A stretch of 32,136 nucleotides of DNA from Oscillatoria salina IIICB1 (lineage in GTDB: Bacteria > Cyanobacteriota > Cyanobacteriia > Cyanobacteriales > SIO1D9), in contig NZ_JAAHBQ010000065.1 of NCBI RefSeq assembly GCF_020144665.1, positions 1 through 32,136 of the forward strand. Reading direction: 5' to 3'. The position numbers and the translations under genes were made by a program. Under the pieces are notes generated by a model. That model was given only the letters and a program-made list of their open reading frames with translations, ran no database searches and was not told the origin of the DNA. Shown here piece after piece: positions 8,781-16,655 of the stretch (within the stretch, counting starts at the first letter, position 1; every line of letters begins with the position of its first letter).

Positions 8781-9924
8781 TAGCCGCACCATTGCAGTCA
8801 GCATTGATCGAACTACCATTTCCCGAACGATATAATCCTCGATTAATTCGCTTTCCTGACGGTTTCCAGCTAATGGGTTTTCCACCATAAGTCGGCAAGA
8901 AATCATCATCTAAAAATGAGGCTTGTGAGGTATACGATTCTTCAGTTTCGACAAACTCAATTCCATATAATTCGCACAACTGCTTGATACGTTCTTTGAG
9001 TTTAGCAGTGGGAACTTGTACAAATGACTGATTATTTTTTGCCCCGATATTCATGCCATCTTTTTGACCTTTATTCCACCCCATAACAAGGCAACCAATC
9101 CCATTTTCTAGGCAATGATTGATCGCCAGTCTTGCGGCTTTATTAATTGCATCCCGCATCCGTCGATTACGCTTTTCGGTGAGGAGAGCTAATCGTTTAG
9201 ACCAAAATCCTTGTGGTTTCCCTTCTTTAATCGTAGCAATCTGCTTATTATAAAATTGGTTGACCGATTTAAGATGTTTTCCATCAACAATGAAACCCGT
9301 TCCTACGTTACTAACACAGGTTAACCAGTTATCCAAACCATGATCGATACCGAGAACTTTGCTTTTATCGAACTTAATTTCTAGATTTTCTAATTGATAA
9401 ACCCATTCGACATAGAAGCAACCATTACGAGGGAGAATCCGAATTTCTCGAATTTTCTTAAAGTCGAGATTGGTTGGAAATGGCAACAGAAACGCATCAA
9501 CTCCGAATGCTGCTTTTACCTTCTTTCCGAGCGGAATTCTCAGTTTATCTCCCTTTAATTTCAAGGCTTGCTTGGGATAGGTTATCGTTGCCAATCCTCC
9601 TTTTTTTCTGTACTTAGGAAGTTGCGGACAATTTCCTAATTCCCCTTCTCTATACTTCTGAGAAAGTTCTTTATAGGATTTGAAAGATTCAGCTACTCCT
9701 CTGAGAGTTTGTTGAGCCGCTTGGGAATGGAGGAATTTATAATTTGTGTTTCCTTTCAAGGCTTTTTCTAAATCATATTTATCCGGGAGATAATGGCATT
9801 TAAAATACCATTGACGAGCTAAATAGATTCCACAGTTAATAAGTTTATTGGCAGTTCGGCAAAGATACTCGATGAATGGCAGTTGTTCTGAGTTTTTAAT
9901 CAGATTTTGTTGACAGCCAAACAA
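8680..9924 (-). CDS. tnpB: TnpB, RNA-guided nuclease of an IS200/IS605 element (variant RuvC site)
   Basis: A 414-aa TnpB, an RNA-guided DNA nuclease related to Cas12. RuvC-I aspartate is D194 in LGIDHGLDN and RuvC-III aspartate is D376 in INADCNGAANIL. The usual RuvC-II glutamate (as in VxEDLxxKG) is absent: the aligned segment reads CLVMGWNKGQKDGMNIG. A glutamate lies instead at E328/E329 in VETEESYTSQ. The zinc-ribbon cysteine pairs found between RuvC-II and III in standard TnpB are also absent. This matches a cyanobacterial TnpB branch with a rearranged active site. The start is TTG at 9924, supported by a full Shine-Dalgarno AAGGAGGTGAT upstream. It is free of frameshifts and looks functional. 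Confidence 0.9.
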   Translation of the reverse strand: MFGCQQNLIKNSEQLPFIEYLCRTANKLINCGIYLARQWYFKCHYLPDKYDLEKALKGNTNYKFLHSQAAQQTLRGVAESFKSYKELSQKYREGELGNCPQLPKYRKKGGLATITYPKQALKLKGDKLRIPLGKKVKAAFGVDAFLLPFPTNLDFKKIREIRILPRNGCFYVEWVYQLENLEIKFDKSKVLGIDHGLDNWLTCVSNVGTGFIVDGKHLKSVNQFYNKQIATIKEGKPQGFWSKRLALLTEKRNRRMRDAINKAARLAINHCLENGIGCLVMGWNKGQKDGMNIGAKNNQSFVQVPTAKLKERIKQLCELYGIEFVETEESYTSQASFLDDDFLPTYGGKPISWKPSGKRINRGLYRSGNGSSINADCNGAANILKKVAATLKFSLKGVSRGALTTPLRVHFWMA

Positions 9925-9994
9925 TTAACATCACCTCCTTCTGTTTGGAGAAATTTTACCACAAATATTTCCTTGGTACTACACTTCTAAAAAG

Positions 9995-10020
9995 TCGCCC
10001 TCCGCTCCGCTAAAGGGCGA
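9995..10020 (-). repeat. Left-end subterminal hairpin of the IS element
   Basis: TCGCCCT pairs with AGGGCGA around a 12-nt loop (TTAGCGGAGCGG on the minus strand). The right-end hairpin loop is TTAGCAACGCGG, so loops are similar while stems differ but keep pairing, as expected for sites read by a Y1 transposase. An almost identical hairpin is at 32097-32122 in the opposite orientation. Confidence 0.8.
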
Positions 10021-10128
10021 GGCTTTAAACCCAGTTTTTCTGGTAAGATAGATTTGGCAAGGTTGGCACAGCCATCCCCAACGTCAATCGCTATAGTGAA
10101 GCTAGTCGAACTATCAACGTCAAATTTA

Positions 10129-10617
10129 ATGACCGACACACAACGTCTCCAAGCCTATCAAACTTTAACTCAACAACTGCTCGATTGTCCTAGAGGTGAG
10201 GAGCTTAAACTCTTGGAAGCAAATCGAGAACTTATCGATCCTCAGTTTATCGCTGTTACTGAAGAAAAAGCAATTGAACTAGAAGAGGCGGGAAATACCG
10301 AACAAGCTCAATTTTTGCAGGCTTTTGCGGCACAATTGAAACAGGCTTTTGCTGAGGTTGCTCAGGTAGTTAACCGAGAAGGAGTGGAAAGCCGCGCTCA
10401 AGCTTATTTAATGCTCATTGATGGAATGCTACAATGTTCTACTGGTGAAGATGTGGCTCAACTGTTGAGCGCTAATCCAGATTTAGTTGATGCTGGTTTG
10501 GTGCAAATGATTGCCAAAGTGGCTCAAGCAATGGCAGCGAAAGGACAAAATAAATCGGCTAGTTTTTTATTACAAGTTGCTACTGATTTAGCGCAAATTA
10601 TTAATTCCGGTTCGTAG
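10129..10617 (+). CDS. Helical two-repeat protein resembling the N-terminal part of cyanobacterial CHAT proteins
   Basis: 162 aa from the ATG at 10129; the frame is open back to a TTG at 10054, which I reject because that extension is compositionally different. The protein has two similar helical units, each with a pattern like LLDCPRGEELKLLEANRELID and then LLQCSTGEDVAQLLSANPDLVD (quoted in part), followed by AExxGNTEQAQFLQ-type or AAKGQNKSASFLLQ-type helices. Such units are common at the front of large cyanobacterial TPR-CHAT proteins, but here no TPR or CHAT protease domain follows. Function unknown; a scaffold role would be a guess. It starts 87 bp from the IS left end, so the insertion may have affected its promoter. 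Confidence 0.75.
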   Translation: MTDTQRLQAYQTLTQQLLDCPRGEELKLLEANRELIDPQFIAVTEEKAIELEEAGNTEQAQFLQAFAAQLKQAFAEVAQVVNREGVESRAQAYLMLIDGMLQCSTGEDVAQLLSANPDLVDAGLVQMIAKVAQAMAAKGQNKSASFLLQVATDLAQIINSGS

Positions 10618-10647
10618 TTATTGGCGATCGCAATTTGGATTTGAATA

Positions 10648-10678
10648 AAACTAGGGCAGTTATTTTCTGCCCTAGTTT
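10648..10678. terminator. Bidirectional terminator hairpin
   Basis: A perfect 12-bp stem, AAACTAGGGCAG with CTGCCCTAGTTT, and a 7-nt loop lies between two convergent genes (ends at 10617 and 10692). The A-rich and T-rich arm ends give a short U tract in both directions. Confidence 0.8.
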
Positions 10679-10691
10679 AACTAAAAAATAA

Positions 10692-11078
10692 CTAGTTGTC
10701 ATTGCTTTTAACTTGATAATTAAGGGGTTCGCAAAATTTATTGACTCCTTGTTTAACGGCGTAAATGACTACAGGGGTGGCTAAAATTGAGGGACAAATT
10801 TTCCCTTGGATGAGATATTTTACGGCTGCTGCGATTTGATTATTTTGTAAATCTTCTTTAAATACATCTTGACAAAGAGCAACTCGACATCTTTTGGCTA
10901 ATCCATCGAGATAGTCGCTAGTATCAGGTTGTTGTCCAACTTGAATAGCGAGGGAGATAGCAGCGTCTTCTAAATCGCCTTCACAATCGGCGATCGCCTC
11001 TAACGCCGATTTCGCCTCAGTCAAGTCTGATAGTTGGGAGCGATATTGAGCAATATCTTCGAGGGTAATAATTGTCAT
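10692..11078 (-). CDS. Conserved cyanobacterial protein of unknown function
   Basis: 128 aa, all helical in appearance, ATG start. Four cysteines are spread through it (ADCEGDL, KRCRVALCQD, GKICPSI, KFCEPL), not in an obvious metal site. I recognise no domain. A mildly hydrophobic stretch near residues 95-110 (SILATPVVIYAVKQG) is too short and interrupted for a sure membrane segment. It lies 70 bp downstream of the CyRepA-like gene in the same direction and may be co-transcribed with it. A terminator hairpin follows. Confidence 0.7.
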   Translation of the reverse strand: MTIITLEDIAQYRSQLSDLTEAKSALEAIADCEGDLEDAAISLAIQVGQQPDTSDYLDGLAKRCRVALCQDVFKEDLQNNQIAAAVKYLIQGKICPSILATPVVIYAVKQGVNKFCEPLNYQVKSNDN

Positions 11079-11148
11079 AAGCTAACTTGAGCAGACTACT
11101 GCAATAGTTACATTTAACATTAAAATACCTTGACAACAAATCAAGATT

Positions 11149-14094
11149 TTATCGGACAAAAGCTTTGGTTTCCATGTCCCGACTCAACCAACAATTAATT
11201 ACTTCTTGACTGACTTTACTTGGTGGAGCAACCTGATAAACTCGAATTGGTTTACCCCATCCACCTTCTCTTCTTTTCACAGTTAGCTTTAAACCCAACT
11301 TTGCGAGTAATTGACGTACTACCTGAATAGGAGAAGCATTACTGTTAATGCTCACACCCAATAAATCTCGCACTTCCACTGCAAAAGCTTTCACTAACTG
11401 GGTCAACTGAATCAAATCCGCATCAGAATTTCTCAGTTCCCGGTTTGGGGCTAATACTGCTGATAAATTAATTTTACGCAAAAACTGCACTTTACCCAAG
11501 AGTAGCCTTTGATTGAAATCTGGAGGAAAAACTTGGATTTCTCCACTCGTTAGCAAGTCATCCAACAAACGCGAGGTGTGAGCGAACAAAAATTGATAAC
11601 CTACTGTGAGATAATAGCGTAGTAGCAGCGCTGCATACAAACCGCGATCGTCTTCTTTTACTAATTCTGGTGTAACCGAAATTTGATAGCGATATTTAAG
11701 TTGAGCTTTGCGATGTTGTTGGCGTTCCCGTTCGCTTTTTTGTCGCTTTTGTTGCAAGATACGATACTTTTTTTCGTCAATATCTTCTGCTTGAACTATG
11801 CGATCGCAATAACTATTATAAATCTTTTCCCGACAGTTATTTACTTCTGTTTTTGTCTGCTTCTCTTCATTTTCTTGCAAGGATTCAGCAGCAATAATTT
11901 GATGTCCTTCTTCAGTTAGCGCTGCTAGCACAGAAGTTCGATAATCCGCCATTTCTGCATTAACTATCGCTGCGCGATTAGCCCAAGCTTTTAAGGCTTT
12001 GGGACAAGAATTTGTCTCTAAACTTTCCGAACCAACTGTTAACAACATTTGGATATTTAGTTTAGTTTGTTTGCGCTGAGAAGCAACTAAACCTTGAGGT
12101 GTAACTTCTCCTCCACCTACTTTTGATAAACCTTTTTTGGCTACCCATAAATGACGCGGGATTGCTTGTCTTATTCTCGATAGTGCTTGTCGGAAAGAAT
12201 CACAAGTTTGTACACCTTGTCCAATTCCCCAAACTGAGTTAAAGTGGTGTTGAAGATCGATACTTACACCAGTTTCAATTGCAGGTGAAGTAATGACAAT
12301 GTCGTACTTGACTAACTCTTTATTCAATTTTGACATAATTCCAAAAGCAGGATTTTGAGGATCGGTCGTACTTTCGGAATCAATCCTCAGAATTGCTCGA
12401 TCGGGAAATTTATCTTTAAGGTAGGCGGCTAAGTTTTGGGTACCCCACTTGCTTTTCTGTTTTTGTGCGGAACAACAGATAAATACTTTTTCACCTCTAG
12501 CTATAGCTTTAACTAAATTATAGACTAATCCGGCTGGAGTTGCTTCTGCGTAGTGGTAAATTTGCCAAGTTTGAGGTTGATAATTGTTGAGGATGACGAA
12601 GGGTGAAATTTCATTACCCAAGGAAGTTAGGTAATCAAGAGAAATATCTGTTAAATCGGCATCGCTAATAACTATTTTTCCTGTTTCTGAAGCTAATACT
12701 CTAGTAATCAAGCTTTCAAAAGATTGAAGGATTGCTACGCGGTTATGCTGACAAGTGGATGAATGTAACATATGCCACAAAACTTGCTCTACTTCATCAA
12801 TGATTACGATTGCATCTTGCCAAGCTTCTGGATTAAAATTCGCTTGGGAATTGGGATGCAGCGAATCTACACATAAACCATAGCCAAAAATTCCTTGAGT
12901 TTCGGAAAGCTTTAATTGAGTGATGTAGTCAACACCAAAGCGAGCGCATAAAGCTTCTCCTAACTGGATTCTGTGAGTCAAAACTAAGGTTTTTTGTCCT
13001 AATTTTTGGGCTTGATAGCAAAGTTGGGCGATTGCTTCGGTTTTTCCGGTTCCTTTCGCTGATTTGATGGCGACAATTTTCGTGTTTGCGGGAATAAAAT
13101 TATGGATATCTTGTAAATAGGGCTGGTTGATTTCTAAGTCAGGAGTGTAAGTTAACTTACGGCGAATAAGTGCATTCCAAAAGTCAAAATCTAACGCGGA
13201 ATTATAAGCGGTAGCGAAAGATTCTTGACCTTGATTGGCGAGGAGATCGTCTACTCCTTTAAAATTATTCGACCAACGAATTATTTTTACCGCGCAGCCG
13301 CGATTAATTAATAATTTAGATGTCTTTTTAAGTGCAATCTGGACATTTTTAATTGCTTGGCGTTTGACATCTTGGTCAAAAGCAAAGTAAATTGTTCTGT
13401 TTGAGACAGCAAATACTCCTAATTGTGGTATAAGACTAGGTAAGCCGATGCGACGATTATCGGAATCTTTAGGTTGACGATAGCCATTGTAAATTCCTGG
13501 TAACGCGATCGCTACATAGCCAGCCGATAATAACGAAGCGGCTTTTTTTGCTCCCTCTGTCACCACAATGGGAATTTCCGGATTTGCTATCACCCAATGC
13601 CAAAAATTTCTGTATCCTAGACGACAAATTTGGTAATGTTTCGCGAAGTCATCCCAAATTTTGTCAGAGACTCTTAAGGCAAAAATCTCTGTAGCAGCTT
13701 GAGGTGGATGTTCGTACTTGAGGGTTTTTTGGCGCGTCCCACTGCCTGTTAATCTAGGTTTCGAGGGTTTAAAGCATCCCCAGAGACTATTTTTATCGAT
13801 TCCAGATGCAGCCGCTAGTACATCAACTGTACCGCACCACCAGCCCCCAGAGTCAGTGTGAGTATACTTTTTTTGCCACTTACTTCTGAGAGTACCATTA
13901 TTTCGTCGCCATTCTCGCTCTGGCAAATTGTAAAGGAGATATTCCTTAGCAGTGTCACCACGGAGGTATTTTACATTGAGAGAGACAATTTGGCGATCGA
14001 CTGCACTTGCTTGCCATTCTTGGGCGATCGCTTGATAATTATTGTCGTAGAAATCCCTGATTTGCAAGATTTTTCCGTCAAAAAAGCCCCTCAC
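11149..14094 (-). CDS. CyRepA1-type plasmid replication protein (DUF3854 plus helicase)
   Basis: 981 aa, close to the size of CyRepA-like replication proteins of cyanobacterial plasmids. Residues ~130-300 look like the DUF3854/TOPRIM-like domain with VVTEGAKKAASLL and YFAFDQDVK, acidic residues that could bind metal. Residues ~335-700 are a helicase-like ATPase: Walker A SAKGTGKTEA (345-354), Walker B IVIIDEVEQ, ISDADLTD and a motif-VI-like QALSRIRQAIPRHLW. The C-terminal part has a charged coiled-coil stretch (KRQKSERERQQHRKAQ). The role would be origin binding and unwinding for plasmid copying. The assigned start is GTG at 14094 with no clear Shine-Dalgarno, so the N-terminus is uncertain. 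The reading frame is intact. Neighbouring tRNA and metabolic genes suggest a chromosome, so this may be an integrated plasmid remnant. Confidence 0.85.
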   Translation of the reverse strand: MRGFFDGKILQIRDFYDNNYQAIAQEWQASAVDRQIVSLNVKYLRGDTAKEYLLYNLPEREWRRNNGTLRSKWQKKYTHTDSGGWWCGTVDVLAAASGIDKNSLWGCFKPSKPRLTGSGTRQKTLKYEHPPQAATEIFALRVSDKIWDDFAKHYQICRLGYRNFWHWVIANPEIPIVVTEGAKKAASLLSAGYVAIALPGIYNGYRQPKDSDNRRIGLPSLIPQLGVFAVSNRTIYFAFDQDVKRQAIKNVQIALKKTSKLLINRGCAVKIIRWSNNFKGVDDLLANQGQESFATAYNSALDFDFWNALIRRKLTYTPDLEINQPYLQDIHNFIPANTKIVAIKSAKGTGKTEAIAQLCYQAQKLGQKTLVLTHRIQLGEALCARFGVDYITQLKLSETQGIFGYGLCVDSLHPNSQANFNPEAWQDAIVIIDEVEQVLWHMLHSSTCQHNRVAILQSFESLITRVLASETGKIVISDADLTDISLDYLTSLGNEISPFVILNNYQPQTWQIYHYAEATPAGLVYNLVKAIARGEKVFICCSAQKQKSKWGTQNLAAYLKDKFPDRAILRIDSESTTDPQNPAFGIMSKLNKELVKYDIVITSPAIETGVSIDLQHHFNSVWGIGQGVQTCDSFRQALSRIRQAIPRHLWVAKKGLSKVGGGEVTPQGLVASQRKQTKLNIQMLLTVGSESLETNSCPKALKAWANRAAIVNAEMADYRTSVLAALTEEGHQIIAAESLQENEEKQTKTEVNNCREKIYNSYCDRIVQAEDIDEKKYRILQQKRQKSERERQQHRKAQLKYRYQISVTPELVKEDDRGLYAALLLRYYLTVGYQFLFAHTSRLLDDLLTSGEIQVFPPDFNQRLLLGKVQFLRKINLSAVLAPNRELRNSDADLIQLTQLVKAFAVEVRDLLGVSINSNASPIQVVRQLLAKLGLKLTVKRREGGWGKPIRVYQVAPPSKVSQEVINCWLSRDMETKAFVR

Positions 14095-14263
14095 CAGCTT
14101 TAGTTAGCAAGTAATTGCTCGATCTTCGATTCCCCTTGTCCACCAAAGCACCTTAAAATAGAGGGATGTGCGTTTTTTGGTGTCTTTTGTTAGGAGAGAA
14201 GATTTCTTCTTGATTCTGGCAAAAGGCTTTTTTTAGCTCCTATCTAGTGTTTACAATTTTAAT

Positions 14264-14281
14264 TACGCTAGGGATAGCGTA
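14264..14281. other. Short perfect hairpin in the region upstream of the CyRepA-like gene
   Basis: TACGCTA, loop GGGA, TAGCGTA. The 14095-14388 gap between the replication gene and the tRNA otherwise shows T-runs (GTTTTTTGG, GGCTTTTTTTAGC) but no iterons or clear origin repeats that I could recognise. Confidence 0.4.
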
Positions 14282-14335
14282 GTTGTTATTTTCACCGATG
14301 AGGGGAATTTTGTATATTGCTGTGGGAGATGTGAC

Positions 14336-14371
14336 AAAAAAACCTGAGTCGGTTTATGTTCAAACTCAGGT
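14336..14371 (-). terminator. Rho-independent terminator of tRNA-Leu
   Basis: On the minus strand ACCTGAGT pairs with ACTCAGGT across a 14-nt loop and is followed by seven T (complement of 14336-14342). It starts 18 nt after the tRNA 3' end. Confidence 0.85.
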
Positions 14372-14388
14372 AGTTTATAGCTTGCTGA

Positions 14389-14470
14389 TGCGGACGAAGA
14401 GACTCGAACTCTTACACCTTGCGGCACTAGAACCTAAATCTAGCGCGTCTACCAATTCCGCCACGTCCGC
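14389..14470 (-). tRNA. trnL-UAG: tRNA-Leu (anticodon UAG)
   Basis: An 82-nt class II tRNA. Acceptor arms GCGGACG and CGTCCGC pair fully, with A as discriminator base. The D arm contains GAATTGGTAGACGCG. The anticodon stem CTAGA/TCTAG frames the loop TTTAGGT, so the anticodon is TAG, reading CUA/CUN leucine codons. The long variable arm (TGCCGCAAGGTG) is typical of leucine tRNAs. The T loop is TTCGAGT. CCA is not encoded. A terminator follows, and a heptamer repeat begins 32 bp upstream. Confidence 0.97.
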
Positions 14471-14501
14471 TTATTAATTGACCGTATACTATCTTAGCAC
14501 G

Positions 14502-14624
14502 AGATTGGGGATTGGGGATTGGGGATTGGGGATTGGTGATTGGGGATTGGGGATTGGGGATTGGGGATTGGTGATTGGGGATTAGGGATTGGTGATTGGG
14601 GATTAGGGATTGGGGATTGGGGAC
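14502..14624 (+). repeat. Heptamer tandem repeat (STRR), TTGGGGA with TTGGTGA and TTAGGGA variants
   Basis: About 17 units of the same 7-bp family as at 3987-4138, ending GGGGACTGAATT. It lies between the 3' end of the glycosyl-hydrolase-like gene and tRNA-Leu. With respect to the tRNA (minus strand) the tract starts just where a -35 box should be, so a core promoter can use only the 31 bp between tract and gene (containing AGTATACG). Confidence 0.95.
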
Positions 14625-14700
14625 TGAATTGTCTGTTTTGCTAAATTTGTTTCACAGAATTGGTAATTTGTCAAGCGTGATTTAGAAAAATTAACTGAAA

Positions 14701-16254
14701 TTACAAACGACAGAATTTGCGATCGCTATCCGACTCCGGCTGTTGCCAAGAATAAGCAAAATGACTCACAGAATCAATTTCTGGAACCTGTCGGCGAATC
14801 GCTTCCATCTGCACCTCTAAAGAAGGACGATTTTGGTAAGCCTTTCCCCAAACACCAGCCAAAGCAGGAATCACCTTAGTTTGATTTGGCGCTCTATTTA
14901 CAACTCGCTGTACCTGTTCGACAATACAATCAGCAGTACCACAAACAGCATAAGACATGGGATGCCATTGTAAAGAAGCAGGAAACTTATCCCAAGGCTG
15001 TAAGCGAGAATCATAGCCTCGTTGTCCCACAGCCTGGTTTCCACCAGGGAAAAATACTGCTCCGGCAGGAATACCTTGGCGTTGTGCAGGTTGCGATGCT
15101 AAAGTCAGAAAATCAATTACCCCTTGGGCTGCATGAGCGACAGTTAAATGCCACAAGTCGAGTTGTAATTTTGCCAAATTCGAGCTAGTAGCGGTACTTA
15201 CAGGAGTTGGGGTAATAATGCGACCTTGCCACATTGGTTCTCCCTCACCAGGATAAAGCTTTTCCACCGCTTCCACATCACTAGCTTTAATATGACCTTG
15301 GGAGAGAAAACGCTCAATCAGCGCTCGTCCGCGTTGATTTTGCGCCCGTTGGTAAAGCGCAGCCCTGGCTGCATCGCCATAAATCCATAAATCTTCAACA
15401 TGACCTGCTACCGACTGAGTACCAGTACCGCGAGGATAGCGAATATAGTCGAATAAAATGCCATCTGGTTTACGTTTGACTACGGCTTGAACGAGGCGAT
15501 AGTAATCTACCTTAGCTTGGCGGTTGTAGGGGTCGATAAAAGCTTCGGAACCGCCTTGAACTACTGATAAACTATTTTCACCTCTACCGTTACGAGCGAG
15601 AACTTGTTGGCGGTCTGGACGTTGAGCGTAGGAGTAACCAAAATTCATGGTAAATAACCAAGCGTAGACTTCTAGCCCTCTTTCGCGTCCTTTTTTAATG
15701 GCTTCAGCTAACAAATCGACATTTTCCGCACCTGGCGATCGCACTGCTGATACCCAAGGTGTAGGATTGTCATTGACAGGTAGTAGCACTTGACCATCGA
15801 AGAATACCTCGACGTAAACTTGGTTATAACCTTGGTTGACAATGCGGTCTAATAAGGCATCAATTTCCCCAGGACGAGCATCACAAGGATAAAGACGCAG
15901 CCAAATTGCTTGATTTTTCAGCCAAGATTGAGAGCGACATTTATCGATTAGTTCAGCGTGTTCTTGCAGTAATCTTTTATAGTCTCTTTCTGCATTCGAG
16001 TTGCCTTTCAACCAAGCTTGTCGCAAAGACTCTTTTTTTTGTTCGGCTTCGGAACTAAGTTGACAGTAGTCTTTTGTTTGTGCGGCTACGGGTTGAGTAA
16101 ACCAGCACTGAGAGAGCAAACTACCAGTGGATAGCGCTCCTGCTACTAAAGCTCGAAACCAATAGTTGTTGTGCTGACGATTTTTGATGAGCCTCATCGA
16201 TCTTAATTTCATGCAACTTTTTTTCATCAAAAAAACAGTTAGTGGAAACTCCAT
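14701..16254 (-). CDS. Secreted glycosyl hydrolase-like protein (GHL10 family)
   Basis: 517 aa from the first ATG; ATGs at 16212 and 16197 are better candidates because the signal peptide then starts properly (MRLIKNRQHNNYWFRALVAG, hydrophobic core, cleavage near PVAAQ). The mature protein has the TIM-barrel features of the family-10-like glycosyl hydrolases (PF02638 type): YVEVFFDGQVLLPV, GLEVYAWLFTMNFGYS, FIDPYNRQAKVDYYRLVQ, GILFDYIRYPRG and WHPMSYAVC. These proteins are periplasmic or outer-envelope and probably act on cell-wall or exopolysaccharide sugars; the substrate is not known. Extra cysteines (DCIVEQ, FCRL, LYPCDARPG) could form disulfides, fitting export. A heptamer repeat lies downstream of it. 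Confidence 0.85.
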   Translation of the reverse strand: MEFPLTVFLMKKSCMKLRSMRLIKNRQHNNYWFRALVAGALSTGSLLSQCWFTQPVAAQTKDYCQLSSEAEQKKESLRQAWLKGNSNAERDYKRLLQEHAELIDKCRSQSWLKNQAIWLRLYPCDARPGEIDALLDRIVNQGYNQVYVEVFFDGQVLLPVNDNPTPWVSAVRSPGAENVDLLAEAIKKGRERGLEVYAWLFTMNFGYSYAQRPDRQQVLARNGRGENSLSVVQGGSEAFIDPYNRQAKVDYYRLVQAVVKRKPDGILFDYIRYPRGTGTQSVAGHVEDLWIYGDAARAALYQRAQNQRGRALIERFLSQGHIKASDVEAVEKLYPGEGEPMWQGRIITPTPVSTATSSNLAKLQLDLWHLTVAHAAQGVIDFLTLASQPAQRQGIPAGAVFFPGGNQAVGQRGYDSRLQPWDKFPASLQWHPMSYAVCGTADCIVEQVQRVVNRAPNQTKVIPALAGVWGKAYQNRPSLEVQMEAIRRQVPEIDSVSHFAYSWQQPESDSDRKFCRL

Positions 16255-16618
16255 GCAAGGGGTAGTCGGTTGAAGTTGTTGTTTTGGCGCAATTCCCTAG
16301 CCTTGTGCCACAACTCAATTGTCCTTAGTTTAGTTAGACTGACTGGAAATGATATCAAAACTTTGTTCAACTGTCTTCAATCTTTCCCAGGAATTTACTG
16401 AAAATTTTGGCTAATCTTGCCTGTTATAGGTGGATTTGCTTTTCTCTTGATTCTAAATCGAGGCGCGATCGAGTTTTTTGACTTTACTTTTCCCCTAAAA
16501 ATAATCTTGACAAATAGACTCTTTTGTGATAATTATGTTCCGATTTGGAAAACTGTAATGTTGGATTGCTACAGCTAGACATTTTTATTTCAATGAGATT
16601 GAAGCGATTAAGAGGTGA
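16255..16618. other. Intergenic region between the secreted hydrolase gene and the CRISPR array
   Basis: No gene seen. It should hold the hydrolase promoter on its left side and the trailer of the array transcript on its right. A small stem TTCAAT-CTC-ATTGAA (minus strand, about 16588-16602) lies 17 nt beyond the last repeat but has no T run, so it is not a clear terminator. One HIP1-like GCGATCGAG is present. Confidence 0.5.
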
Positions 16619-16655
16619 GTTTTAAGCCCTGGGAGGGATTTTAGCTGATTAAAAG
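16619..16655 (-). repeat. Degenerate terminal repeat (leader-distal end)
   Basis: On the minus strand the 5' half is intact (CTTTTAATCAGCTAAA, then ATCCCT) but the 3' part changes to CCCAGGGCTTAAAAC, losing the GATTGAAAC handle. It marks the old end of the array. The changed stem can still pair partly (CCCT with AGGG). Confidence 0.95.

Larger units (their letters stand above)
8637..10042 (-). mobile_element. IS200/IS605-type element with tnpB only
   Basis: A 1.4-kb element bounded by subterminal hairpins typical of single-strand (Y1 HUH) transposition. The left-end hairpin (9995-10020) and right-end hairpin (8646-8675) have nearly the same 12-nt loop. On the minus strand the left boundary reads TTAC|CAGAAAAACTGGG, and TTAC is the known target tetranucleotide of the IS608 branch. 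A TCAA (complement of 8637-8640) follows the right hairpin, as in IS608. The left boundary is supported by a second copy at 32075, which starts at the same base after TTAC. There is no tnpA, so movement would need a transposase in trans. Confidence 0.8.

Noticed and set aside
14095-14388. Replication origin next to the CyRepA-like gene
   Set aside because: No iterons or repeated boxes were found, only one short hairpin and T runs.
16588-16602. Terminator or additional decayed repeat beyond the array end
   Set aside because: The 6-bp stem has no T run and is in the wrong register for another repeat.
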